From NCBI GenBank assembly GCA_965229005.1, contig CBDDIP010000002.1, forward strand, positions 1,984,001 to 2,048,000: 64,000 bases of DNA. The letters run 5' to 3'. This document shows, in pieces, positions 41,000 to 49,767 of this stretch; position 1 is the first letter of the stretch, and each line of letters begins with the position of its first letter. Under the pieces are notes generated by a model. It ran no database searches and had not been told where the DNA came from. It was given only the letters and a program-made list of their open reading frames with translations. Made by a program: the position numbers and the translations under genes. The stretch is from CBDDIP01 sp965229005 (GTDB lineage Bacteria; Actinomycetota; Acidimicrobiia; Acidimicrobiales; Ilumatobacteraceae).

Positions 41000-42271
41000 T
41001 CAGCGGGGGTGGAGCGCGACAGGGAAGGACTTGGCGCCGTTGATGAAGTTGCTGCGAACTCGTCGCAGCTCGCCGGTCTGCTCGACGCGCTCCACGCGGG
41101 CGGCGAGCTGCTCGAGCATGACGCGCACCTCCAACCGTGCCATCCACTGGCCGAGGCAGAGGTGTGGTCCGCCGCCGCCGAACGTCACGTGGCGATTGGG
41201 CGTGCGACCGATGTCGAACGTGAACGGATCAGGGAACGCCTCCGGGTCGAAGTTGGCGGCCATGTACCAGGTGACCACCTTCTCCCCGGCGGCGACGTCG
41301 ACGCCGCGGATCGTCGTGTCCACCGCCGCGGTGCGACGGAAGTGCAGCTGCGGGCAGGCCCAGCGAAGGACCTCTTCGACGGCGGGTTCGAGCAACGACG
41401 AGTCGTCGCACAACCGGTCGAGCTGATCCGGGAACTGGGCGAAGGCGTGCAGCGCGTGCGTCAGCGAGTGGCGCGTGGTCTCGTTGCCGGCGATCAGCAG
41501 CAGGAGGAAGAACGTGCCCTGCTCGCGATCGGTCAAGGGAACGCCGTCGACCGCGGCGTTGGCCAACACCGTCAGCACATCGCCGGCCGGCACCTCACGC
41601 CGCGCCGAAACGAGTCGTGCGACGTAGTCGAACACCTTCTGTGACACGGGGCTGCGAAAGGGGAGCAGCCGGTAGGGATCGGTGTCGGTGCGGTCGATGA
41701 CGGCCTCGGAGAAGTCCGGATCGGCGTGGTAGACGATCTGGTCGGCCCAGTGGAAGAGCTCCTCGGCATCCGACGGCGGCACGCCCAGCAGGTCGACCAA
41801 CATCCGGATCGGCAGCTCGCGCGAGATCGCGGTCACGGCGTCGATCGGCCCCGCTCCAATGGCGTCGTCCATCAACGACGCCATGATCGATCGCGCATGC
41901 GCGGCGTACGTCTCCACCGAGGCACGGCTGAACGTGGGGTTGACCATTTGCCGCAGCTTCGTGTGCCGCGGCGGATCGGTCTCGAGCATCGTCTTGCGCG
42001 CCTCGATCGCGTCGGGCTCCATCTCCTCCAGCTCGGTGCCACCGAGCTCGCTGGAGAACGTGCGCCAGTCCTTGTGCACGGCCACGATGTCGTCCCATCG
42101 AGTCAACGACCAGAACCCGGCTCCGCTGTAGCCGTTCGCCTCCGTCTCGTTGATCCAGGCGACGGGCGACTGCGCGCGGTACAACGTGTACTCGTCGTGC
42201 GGAAGTCGTTGCTCGTAGACGTCGTTGGCGAGGATGTCCACGCCGGGCAGCGAGTCCGGCCGCGCCACCAC
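41000..42271 (-). CDS. Cytochrome P450
   Basis: A 423-residue soluble P450. The I-helix motif AGNETTR is near residue 265, the K-helix ExxR in EEVLRWA, and the haem loop FGGGGPHLCLGQ with the ligand Cys372. Start GTG 42271, two bases after the transporter stop, so it is likely the last gene of the liv operon. It probably hydroxylates a steroid, terpenoid or fatty acid; electron donors are not in the window. Its tail overlaps nothing. Confidence 0.95.
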   Translation of the reverse strand: MVARPDSLPGVDILANDVYEQRLPHDEYTLYRAQSPVAWINETEANGYSGAGFWSLTRWDDIVAVHKDWRTFSSELGGTELEEMEPDAIEARKTMLETDPPRHTKLRQMVNPTFSRASVETYAAHARSIMASLMDDAIGAGPIDAVTAISRELPIRMLVDLLGVPPSDAEELFHWADQIVYHADPDFSEAVIDRTDTDPYRLLPFRSPVSQKVFDYVARLVSARREVPAGDVLTVLANAAVDGVPLTDREQGTFFLLLLIAGNETTRHSLTHALHAFAQFPDQLDRLCDDSSLLEPAVEEVLRWACPQLHFRRTAAVDTTIRGVDVAAGEKVVTWYMAANFDPEAFPDPFTFDIGRTPNRHVTFGGGGPHLCLGQWMARLEVRVMLEQLAARVERVEQTGELRRVRSNFINGAKSFPVALHPR

Positions 42272-42273
42272 GG

Positions 42274-44052
42274 CTATGCCTGCGAGCCGAGGTAGGCCGT
42301 GGCCACCTCGGGGTTGGCGCGCACCTCGGCGGGTGTGCCCTCGGCCAGCACGCGGCCCTCGGAGAGCACGACGATGTGGTCGCTGATGCGGGTGATGAAC
42401 CCGAGATCGTGGTCGATCACCAACACGCCGGCGCCGACGCGCCCGGCCATGTCGCGCACGCTCTCCACCATCGCCTGACTCTCACTGTCGCTCATGCCCG
42501 ACGTGGGCTCGTCCAGCAGCAGGAACTCCGGTGCCAGCGCGGCCGCGCGACAGAGCTCCAACCGACGCTGGTTCCCGTAGTCCAGCGTGCCCGCCTGGCG
42601 GTCGGCGAGGGCCAGCAGGCCGGCACGCCCGAGCAGGGTGTCGGCGTCGGTGGCGACGCGGTCGGGGCGATGACGTTGGGCGACGAGTGAAGCGAGCTCC
42701 ACGTTCTCGCGCACGGACAGGTTCTTGAACAGGCGCAGGTTCTGGAACGTGCGGGCCAGGCCGGCACGCGCCACGACCACCGGAGACGCATCCGACAAGT
42801 CGAGATCGCCCAGGCGCACGGTGCCCTGCGTCTCGTCGACCAACCCGGTGACCACGTTGAACAACGTCGTCTTGCCGGCGCCGTTCGGGCCGATCAGACC
42901 GACCACTTCGCCGGCGCGAACCGTGACCCCGGCGCCGTCGAGCGCGGTGAAGCCGCCGAAGTTGACGACGATGTCGCTGGCTCGCAGTGCTCGCCCGCTG
43001 AGCGGTGGCGGCGCGAGCTTGGTCTCGGGCGCAGGTCGGCGACGGAACCGTCGGCGCAACCATCCGGCCACGTCGCGATCGCCGAGGATGCCGCCCGGCC
43101 GCAGCAGCATCACGAGCAGCATCGTGCCGCCGAGGAACAGATCGGGGAAGCGCTCGATGTTCCACCGTTGCGGATCGCCGAGCTGACGGAACAGCTCGTT
43201 GCCGGCCGTCACCAGCACGGTGCCGAGGACGGCGCCGCTGATCGTGCGCATCCCACCGAGCACCAGCATCACCAGGATCAGGATCCCCGCGTCGAGTGTG
43301 AACTGCTTCGGGTTCACCGAGCCGAGCGACTGCGCCCGCAGCGACCCACCGAAGGCGATCAGCCCGATGCTCACCGTCCACGCGGCATAGCGCGACGTGA
43401 ACAGGCGGATCCCCAACGCCGGCGCTGCGAGCTCGTCTTCGCGGGTCGCCACCGCGAAGCGCCCGATGCGCGTCTCCTGGAAGAAGTGGGCGACGAGCAG
43501 CGCGACCGCGGCGCCGACCCACAACCACACCGAACCGATCCGCGGGATGGCCGAGAGGCCGCCGGCGCCGCGGGTCATCTCCTTCCAGTTCTTGACCACT
43601 TGATCGACGACGTACAGAGCGGCAAGCGTGATCATCGTCGGCGCCAGCCCGCTGGCGCGACAGACGACGATGCCGATCAGCGCGCCGACCACGAGCGTGA
43701 CCACCACGGCGACGGCGGTGCTGCCGAACGCGCCGAGGTGCACGTCGGACAGGCCGAACGGGATGTCCGGCAGCGACTTCGCCTTCGCCGCCACCGGGAT
43801 GGCCACCACCGCGGTCGCGTACGACGCCACCTGGGCGAAGGCCATGTGGCCGAAGGAGAGCACGCCGGTGTTGCCGATGAACACCTGCATCGCCAGCACG
43901 AGGATGAAGTTGGTCAGCATCTCGTCGATCAGCAGGTCGCGCGACGACCCACCCCACGACGTGTAGACGGTGGCCAGCACCCACACCACAGCGAGCAGCA
44001 CGGCGCTCGCCGTGATGCTGCGGCCGGCCTTGCCACCGAACGTGCCCATCAC
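42274..44052 (-). CDS. LivM permease fused to LivG ATPase (branched-chain type ABC)
   Basis: A 592-residue fusion. Residues 1-340 form a LivM-type permease with about ten helices (including VFIGNTGVLSFGHMAFAQVASY and GGMRTISGAVLG). Residues about 355-592 form an ABC ATPase with Walker A GLIGPNGAGKTTLFN, signature LDYGNQRRLELCRA and Walker B FLLLDEPTSGMS. The usual arrangement is two separate proteins. It overlaps LivH by 4 bases and feeds the P450 gene downstream. Confidence 0.94.
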   Translation of the reverse strand: MMGTFGGKAGRSITASAVLLAVVWVLATVYTSWGGSSRDLLIDEMLTNFILVLAMQVFIGNTGVLSFGHMAFAQVASYATAVVAIPVAAKAKSLPDIPFGLSDVHLGAFGSTAVAVVVTLVVGALIGIVVCRASGLAPTMITLAALYVVDQVVKNWKEMTRGAGGLSAIPRIGSVWLWVGAAVALLVAHFFQETRIGRFAVATREDELAAPALGIRLFTSRYAAWTVSIGLIAFGGSLRAQSLGSVNPKQFTLDAGILILVMLVLGGMRTISGAVLGTVLVTAGNELFRQLGDPQRWNIERFPDLFLGGTMLLVMLLRPGGILGDRDVAGWLRRRFRRRPAPETKLAPPPLSGRALRASDIVVNFGGFTALDGAGVTVRAGEVVGLIGPNGAGKTTLFNVVTGLVDETQGTVRLGDLDLSDASPVVVARAGLARTFQNLRLFKNLSVRENVELASLVAQRHRPDRVATDADTLLGRAGLLALADRQAGTLDYGNQRRLELCRAAALAPEFLLLDEPTSGMSDSESQAMVESVRDMAGRVGAGVLVIDHDLGFITRISDHIVVLSEGRVLAEGTPAEVRANPEVATAYLGSQA

Positions 44053-44945
44053 ACCCGCTCCGCGTGCGACACCTTGAACACGCCGTCAGGACGGAGCACG
44101 AAGAACAGGGCGATGAGGATGAACACGATGCCGGTGGAGAACCGGTCGAGGCCCTTGGCCAGATCGGGCAGGTAGGCGCGCGTCACCGTCTCCAACAGCC
44201 CGAGTGCGAGCCCGCCGATGATCGCCCCGCTGAAGCTGCCGAGCCCGCCGATCACGGCGGCGATCACCGCCTTCAACAACCAGTCGCTGCCCATCGTCGG
44301 GTCGGCCGACGGCGACCTCATCAAGATCAGCACCGCGGCGACACCTGCCAGCGCGCCGGCGAAGGCGAACGCGCCGGAGATGACGCGATTGGCGCGCACG
44401 CCCATCAAACGTGCCGCGTCGAAGTCCTCTGCTGCGCCGCGCACGGCGATGCCGAACAGCGTGCGCTTGAACACGATCGCGGTGATCACCAACGTCACCG
44501 CGGTGACCCCGACGGTGACGAGGTCCATCAGTTCGAGGCGGAGGTCGCCGATCTTGAACACGCGGAACACCCACGACGGCTTGGGGAACGCACGCTGCTT
44601 CGGCGAGACGAAGATCTGCCACAGCGCATGCGACAGCCGCTCCAGCGCGAACGAGGTGAGCAACAGCGTGAACGGGCTGGCGCTGCGCACCCAGCGAAAG
44701 GCGATCTGCTCGGTGGCCACCGATGCGAGCACAGCGGCGCCGATGATGATGATCGGCATCCACCACCAGCTGCCGCCGTGGAGGAAGAAGAAGTAGGCCG
44801 TGTACGCGCCGACCGTGATCAGTTCGCCGTGGGCGAAGTTGACGAGGTGCATCACGCCGAAGATCAGCGAGATCCCGAGTGCGAGCAGCGCGTAGGTGCT
44901 GCCCAGCCCGAGCCCGTCGATCAGCGTCTGGATCGCCTTGATCAC
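44049..44945 (-). CDS. livH: Branched-chain amino acid ABC transporter permease
   Basis: A 298-residue LivH-type permease with about eight helices. The motif LGISLIFGVMHLVNFAHGELITVGAYTAY and the EAA-like loop IAVRGAAEDFDAARLMG are typical. It forms the inner-membrane channel with the LivM half of the neighbouring fusion. It overlaps both adjacent genes by 4 bases. The substrate is not necessarily an amino acid. Confidence 0.94.
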   Translation of the reverse strand: MIKAIQTLIDGLGLGSTYALLALGISLIFGVMHLVNFAHGELITVGAYTAYFFFLHGGSWWWMPIIIIGAAVLASVATEQIAFRWVRSASPFTLLLTSFALERLSHALWQIFVSPKQRAFPKPSWVFRVFKIGDLRLELMDLVTVGVTAVTLVITAIVFKRTLFGIAVRGAAEDFDAARLMGVRANRVISGAFAFAGALAGVAAVLILMRSPSADPTMGSDWLLKAVIAAVIGGLGSFSGAIIGGLALGLLETVTRAYLPDLAKGLDRFSTGIVFILIALFFVLRPDGVFKVSHAERV

Positions 44946-45655
44946 GACGGGCCGGCCCCGCCGATGAACGACTCGAACAGGTCGGTGCTGGCCGCCAGCT
45001 CGGCGCCCGTTCCCGTGGCGACGATCGAACCCGACCGCAGCAGGTAGCCGCGGTCGGCCAGCTGCAGTGCGCGGTGCGCGTTCTGCTCGACCACGAGCAA
45101 CGTGCGGCCCTGCGCTCGCAGCGTGGCCAGCAGCTCGAAGATCACGTCCACCAACGTCGGCGCCAGTCCCAGCGTCGGCTCGTCGAGCAGCAGCAGCTGC
45201 GGGTTGCTCATCAGCGCGCGGGCCACCGCGAGCTGCTGTGCCTCACCGCCACTGAGGTAGCCGGCCGATGTGGACCACTTGTCGCGCAGCACCGGGAACA
45301 ACGTGCGCGCCTCGTCGAGGCGCGACTTGCGATCGGCGGGCTTGGCGGTCGTGCCGGCCAGCTTGAGGTTCTCCTCGACCGTCAGGTCCTTGAAGATCCG
45401 CCGGTGCTCCGGCACCAGTGCCAACCCGCTGCGCACCAGCTTCGCCGGCTCACTGCCGGTGATGTCCTTGCCGAGGAACCGTACGGTGCCCGACGCCGGG
45501 CGCAGCAGGCCGGCCACCGTGTTCAGCAGCGTCGTCTTGCCGGCGCCGTTCGGGCCCACCAACGCCACCACCTCGCCGGCGGTGACGTTGATGGACGCGT
45601 CGCGCAACGCAGTCACCGCGCCGTAGCGCGTGGTGATCGCGTCCAGTTCGAGCAC
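44942..45655 (-). CDS. livF: Branched-chain amino acid ABC transporter ATP-binding protein
   Basis: A 237-residue ATPase with Walker A LVGPNGAGKTTLLN, signature YLSGGEAQQLAVARAL and Walker B LLLLDEPTLGLAP. GTG 45655 starts VLELDAITTRYG; the frame is open further upstream but lacks family resemblance there. It is the second gene of the operon, 22 bases after the substrate-binding protein. Confidence 0.94.
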   Translation of the reverse strand: MLELDAITTRYGAVTALRDASINVTAGEVVALVGPNGAGKTTLLNTVAGLLRPASGTVRFLGKDITGSEPAKLVRSGLALVPEHRRIFKDLTVEENLKLAGTTAKPADRKSRLDEARTLFPVLRDKWSTSAGYLSGGEAQQLAVARALMSNPQLLLLDEPTLGLAPTLVDVIFELLATLRAQGRTLLVVEQNAHRALQLADRGYLLRSGSIVATGTGAELAASTDLFESFIGGAGPS

Positions 45656-45677
45656 TGGCCGTCCCTCGATTCGGCGA

Positions 45678-46967
45678 TCAGACAGCCGGGATGTAGTCGG
45701 GGCGCAGCGCCTCGACGAGAGACAGCTCGCCGCCTTCGATCTCGATGATGCTGACGTCCTTCTCCGGCACGCCACCGGTGCCGTCGTAGGACACGGTGCC
45801 GGTGGTGACGGGGACGTTGCGCAGGGTGTTGATCGTGGTGATCAACGTCGGGCCGTCGACCGAGCAGGCCTCGTTGACCGCGGCGACGATGATCTGCACC
45901 GCGTCAGCGGCGAGCGCTCCGAAGCTGATCGTCTCGATGTTGGCGCCCGCTGCGGCGGCGTCGGCGAGGAAGGACTTCACGCCCTCGTTCTCCTCCGACG
46001 TGTGCGCTGCGAAGAACACGCCGTCGGCGACTGCGCCGGCGCTCTTGACCACCGTGGCGTCGAAGCTGTCGGCACCCATCACGACGATGTCACCGAGATC
46101 GGCGGCGTCGAGCTGCTCGAGCAGCGTCTGCACCTGCGGCATGATCATCGCCGTGAACAGGACTTCGGGCTTGTCGCTGAGACCGGCGATCTCGTTGACC
46201 TGCGTGGAGAAGTCGGTGTCGGCCAGGCTGAAGGAGAAGTCCTGCAGCACGGTGCCGCCGTCGTGCTCGAAGGCGTCCTTGAAGTACTCCGGGTTGCCGC
46301 TGAAGTAGACGTCATCGGTGGAGCTGAAGGTGATCGCCTTGGTGAAGCCCTTCTCCGTGGCGAACTGCGCCATCGCCGACGCCTGGACCGGATCGCTGAA
46401 GCTGGCCAGGAAGGCGCCGCGATCGGGGTCGGCGAGTGCGGGGTCGGTGCTGGCCATGAAGACCACCGGCACCTTGCCGTTGGTCGTGTCGAGGAGGGGA
46501 GCGCCGGTGCTGGCGAAGGGCGGGCCGATGATGGCGTTGACGCCGTCGTCGAGCAGCTCCTGTGCGGCGCGTTGCGTGGCGGCCGGGTCGCCCTGGATGT
46601 CCTTCACCGTGTACTCGATCTGCTGGCCGCCGACGCCGCCGGCGTCGTTGATCTTGTCGACCATCACCTTGGCGGCTTCGGAGCCGGGCTGGTCGGAGAA
46701 GGCGCCGAGCTCGCCGAGGTCGGCGGCGAAGCCGATCTTCAACGGTGCGTCGAGCACGCAGTCGCTCGGGGGTGTGGTGCCGGTGTCCCCGGTGGTGCCC
46801 GTCGTGTCGACCGGCGCAACGGTGCCGGGCGCATCCGTGTCGGAGGGCGCATCCGTCGGCGCTGCCGAGGGCGCCGGGGTGCTGTCGGTCTTGTCGTCGG
46901 AACCACAGGCTGCAGCAAGCAGCGACAGCGATGCCACCAGCACGGGCACGATCCGCTTGGTCATCAT
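45678..46967 (-). CDS. Liv-type substrate-binding lipoprotein
   Basis: A 429-residue periplasmic-type receptor fixed to the membrane by a lipid. The signal peptide ends with the lipobox LAAAC (Cys21), followed by a Thr/Pro/Asp linker to about residue 68. The two-lobe binding fold then begins (APLKIGFAADLGELGAFSD). GGGGGAAGAG precedes two adjacent ATG codons at 46965-46967 and 46962-46964. It opens the operon and sets its specificity. Confidence 0.93.
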   Translation of the reverse strand: MMTKRIVPVLVASLSLLAAACGSDDKTDSTPAPSAAPTDAPSDTDAPGTVAPVDTTGTTGDTGTTPPSDCVLDAPLKIGFAADLGELGAFSDQPGSEAAKVMVDKINDAGGVGGQQIEYTVKDIQGDPAATQRAAQELLDDGVNAIIGPPFASTGAPLLDTTNGKVPVVFMASTDPALADPDRGAFLASFSDPVQASAMAQFATEKGFTKAITFSSTDDVYFSGNPEYFKDAFEHDGGTVLQDFSFSLADTDFSTQVNEIAGLSDKPEVLFTAMIMPQVQTLLEQLDAADLGDIVVMGADSFDATVVKSAGAVADGVFFAAHTSEENEGVKSFLADAAAAGANIETISFGALAADAVQIIVAAVNEACSVDGPTLITTINTLRNVPVTTGTVSYDGTGGVPEKDVSIIEIEGGELSLVEALRPDYIPAV

Positions 46968-47028
46968 CTCTTCCCCCTGTACACGTCGTGAACTCGCCGC
47001 ATCGTAGTCAAACGGAGATCGTTAGGGA

Positions 47029-47042
47029 ACAAACGAGTTTGT
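47029..47042. promoter_or_regulatory. Possible operator upstream of the liv operon
   Basis: ACAAACGAGTTTGT is a 14-bp inverted repeat 62 bases before the receptor start and on its promoter side. No firm -35/-10 pair could be chosen. Confidence 0.35.
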
Positions 47043-47098
47043 CGTGGGCGTGAAGTCCGTGTTGCTCACGTGTCCGTCAGAACGTCACACGTGACCCG

Positions 47099-47749
47099 TC
47101 ACGCCAAACCCAGGATCGGCAAGCAGGCTTCTGCGCCGTGGACGACGATGTCGTCGCGGCGCAGGTGCGCGTCGAAGTGCTCGCGCTCCATCTTGAAGGC
47201 GATCATCTCGTCGGCCTGGTCGCGACGCAGCTTGCGGACCACGCCATTGGGTTCGTAGCCGAGGCTGCGAGTGACGCCGAGCGACGGCCCGTTGTCCTGC
47301 CACGCGCCGGTCGTGGCGCGCGTCGCGCCGAGCCCGATGAAGCCGACGTGCAGCGTGGCGATGCGCATCTCCTTGCCGATGCCGCGGCCCTGGAAGCGGC
47401 GGCCGAGCCACGAGCCGGTCTCGAACTGGCGCAGCTTGGGGAAGTCGAAGGCGAACATGCCGGAGGTGCCGACGAGCTCGCCGTCGTCGAACACGGCGAA
47501 GTTGATGTTCCACTTCTCGGGCGACATCTCGGCACGGCAACGCCAGTAGAACTGCAGGGCGCCCTCCTCCAGCTTCGGGGACGGCTGGTCGGTCCACGGG
47601 ATGCCGAACGGCATGAACGTCGGCTCGTGGATGCCTTGCGCGGCGAGCTGTGCCAGCTGCAGGGCGAGGTCGTCGTCGATCGCACGAAGCTCGAGGCGCG
47701 GCGTGGTGACCCGGAGGTTGAACAGGTGCCAGATCGGGTGCTGCTCCAT
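47099..47749 (-). CDS. GNAT family N-acetyltransferase (RimJ/RimL-like)
   Basis: A 216-residue acetyltransferase. It has TTPRLELRAIDDDLALQLAQ at the start, the acetyl-CoA loop LGRRFQGRGIGKEMRIATLHV near residue 125 and LGYEPNGVVRKL. ATG 47747-47749 is chosen because the family similarity starts there. It is divergent from the glutamine synthetase-like gene. The target is unknown. Confidence 0.88.
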   Translation of the reverse strand: MEQHPIWHLFNLRVTTPRLELRAIDDDLALQLAQLAAQGIHEPTFMPFGIPWTDQPSPKLEEGALQFYWRCRAEMSPEKWNINFAVFDDGELVGTSGMFAFDFPKLRQFETGSWLGRRFQGRGIGKEMRIATLHVGFIGLGATRATTGAWQDNGPSLGVTRSLGYEPNGVVRKLRRDQADEMIAFKMEREHFDAHLRRDDIVVHGAEACLPILGLA

Positions 47750-47816
47750 GGCGCAGTGTCGCGCTGTGGCGCGCGCCGACCCGGCCGATTTTGGGGTTTG
47801 GTACTGTCCCGCCCAT

Positions 47817-49130
47817 ATGGGAAATCGACGTGTGCGCGTGATGTGGTGCGATCTCAACGGCCTCTCGCACGGGCGGTACATCCCCGAGCGGCGACTCGGG
47901 GAGCACGGCCACCACGCCGTCACCACGCTGACGATGTCCACTGATCGCGACATCCTGCCGATCGACGGCTACTCCGCCGACGTCGGCTTCCCCGACCTGT
48001 CGACGGTGCCGCTGCCGAGCACCCGCCGCACCGGCTGGGAGGTCGACACCGACGTCGTCATCGCCGACCTCGAGTTCCAGGGCGAGCCGCTCGCGCTGGG
48101 GCCGCGCAACGCACTGAAGCGCGTCGTCGACGCCTGGCGCGCGCTCGGCTACGAGCCGCAGCTCGGCTTCGAGATGGAGTTCTACGTGATGCAGCCCGAC
48201 GCGTCGGCGCCCGGTGGTTTCGGTCCGCTGGACAACCCGTCGCACCGCGTCTACGGCGTCGGCACCGGCGCGGACACCACCGGTCTCCTGTTCGACATGT
48301 TCGACGCAGCAGAGAACGCCGACCTCGATCTCGAGGGGATGATGGGCGAGTTCCACCCCGGCCAGATGGAGCTGAACATGAAGTACGGATTGGCGCTCGA
48401 CGCGGCCGATCGTGCGTTCATCTGCAAGGAGATGACCCGCGAGCTGGCCGCCGCGAAGGGCTACAAGATCACGTACATGGGCCGCCCGTTCGCCCACTTC
48501 GTCGGCAGCGGCCTGCACATCAACTTCTCGTTGGTGCCCATCGACGGCGGCGCCAACTCGTTCGACGACCCCACGGCCGAGCACGGCGTGTCCTCGCTGG
48601 CTCGGCAGTGCATGGGTGGGCTGATCGCCCATCACGAGGGGTTGGCGGCGATGTCGGCGCCGTTGGTCAACAGCTACAAGCGACTCGTGCCGGGGCTGAT
48701 CGCCGGTTACTGGGCGAACTGGGGCCTCGACAACCGGATGAGCACGTTCCGCGTGCCGGGCGAGCGCGGGTCATCGACGCGCATCGAGAACCGCATGCCG
48801 TGCGCCAGCGCCAACCCGTACCTCGCTGCGGCGGTGATGCTCAACGCGGCGCTGATCGGTGTGGCCGAGGGGCTCGACTGCGGCACGCCGCAGGAGGGCG
48901 ACGGCGACAGCGAGCCCAACACCGACCGGCACACCCCGCACGATCTCGCCGAGGCGCTCGATGCGCTGGAGGCGGACTCGGTGCTGTGCGAGGCGATGGG
49001 TGCCGACCTCGTGCGTGCCTTCCTCGCCATCCGTCGCGACGAGCTTGCCAAGTGGAGCGCAGCCGGCAACGAATGGGACCTCGAGTCCATCGCCCCCTGG
49101 GAGCTCAGCTCCTACCTGCCGTACTACTGA
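47817..49130 (+). CDS. Glutamine synthetase family protein
   Basis: A 437-residue enzyme of the glutamine synthetase fold, more like gamma-glutamylamine or gamma-glutamylpolyamine synthetases than housekeeping GlnA. It has an N-terminal beta-grasp and a catalytic domain with EMEFYVM, the metal-binding HFVGSGLHINFSL, and NSYKRLVPG; the adenylylation loop is absent. ATG 47817 is preceded by TTGGGGTTTGGTACTGT. It overlaps the convergent TetR gene by 26 bases. Confidence 0.88.
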   Translation: MGNRRVRVMWCDLNGLSHGRYIPERRLGEHGHHAVTTLTMSTDRDILPIDGYSADVGFPDLSTVPLPSTRRTGWEVDTDVVIADLEFQGEPLALGPRNALKRVVDAWRALGYEPQLGFEMEFYVMQPDASAPGGFGPLDNPSHRVYGVGTGADTTGLLFDMFDAAENADLDLEGMMGEFHPGQMELNMKYGLALDAADRAFICKEMTRELAAAKGYKITYMGRPFAHFVGSGLHINFSLVPIDGGANSFDDPTAEHGVSSLARQCMGGLIAHHEGLAAMSAPLVNSYKRLVPGLIAGYWANWGLDNRMSTFRVPGERGSSTRIENRMPCASANPYLAAAVMLNAALIGVAEGLDCGTPQEGDGDSEPNTDRHTPHDLAEALDALEADSVLCEAMGADLVRAFLAIRRDELAKWSAAGNEWDLESIAPWELSSYLPYY

Positions 49131-49767
49131 GGCGAGCGAGGGCGTCGAGCATCAGGTCGAGCGCGAACTCGAAGCGGTCGTCGGCGGTGCCGGCGTAGAG
49201 GTCCCCGGCGAGCGCGACGGACGCCGGATGCTCGTCGGGATCGAGGGCGGCGTAGTCCGCGCGCCAGCGCCGGTACGTCGCTGCACGGCTGGATGCCGGC
49301 TCACTCGCCAGCGCTGCGTCGATGGTTGCGGAACCGATCGTCAGCTCGATGAGCGCGTGATAGGCGGACGCGATCTGAGACGGCGACAGCCGGGCTCGCA
49401 TCAGCGCGCCGAGGAGCGCCTCGGTCACCGCGAGCTCGTTGGGTTGCCGCGGTGGCTCACCCTGGTTGAGCATCGCCAGCACGGGACGAGCGAGGTGTGC
49501 AGCGCGCAGGCGCACGCACACCGTCGTCACCGTCTCCCGCCACGGCGCCGTCGGCTTCAGATCGGCCGTGACGTCGACGAGGATCCGATCGCCGATCGCC
49601 CGCAGCAGCTCGTCCTTGTCGCGGAAGTGGCGATACAGCGCAGTCGCGTGCACGCCGAGACGATCGCCGAGGTCGCGCACGCTCAGGGCCGTCGACGGAT
49701 CGTCCTCGAGCATCGCCATCGCCACGTCGACGATGCGGTCGCGGTTGAGCGCCGTGCGGGTCGCCAT
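49105..49767 (-). CDS. TetR family transcriptional regulator (TetR_C-type)
   Basis: A 220-residue regulator with a helix-turn-helix in ALSVRDLGDRLGVHATALYRHFRDKDELLRAIGDRI (about residues 27-61) and a long helical ligand domain. The ATG overlaps the stop of the acyl-CoA dehydrogenase gene (TGATG), so both are one transcript. It probably represses the divergent promoter upstream of that gene. Confidence 0.92.
   Translation of the reverse strand: MATRTALNRDRIVDVAMAMLEDDPSTALSVRDLGDRLGVHATALYRHFRDKDELLRAIGDRILVDVTADLKPTAPWRETVTTVCVRLRAAHLARPVLAMLNQGEPPRQPNELAVTEALLGALMRARLSPSQIASAYHALIELTIGSATIDAALASEPASSRAATYRRWRADYAALDPDEHPASVALAGDLYAGTADDRFEFALDLMLDALARLSSTAGRS

Noticed and set aside
43168..45047. 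Plus-strand open frames across the liv operon
   Set aside because: They are His/Arg/Asp-rich shadows; the minus strand shows complete transporter motifs.
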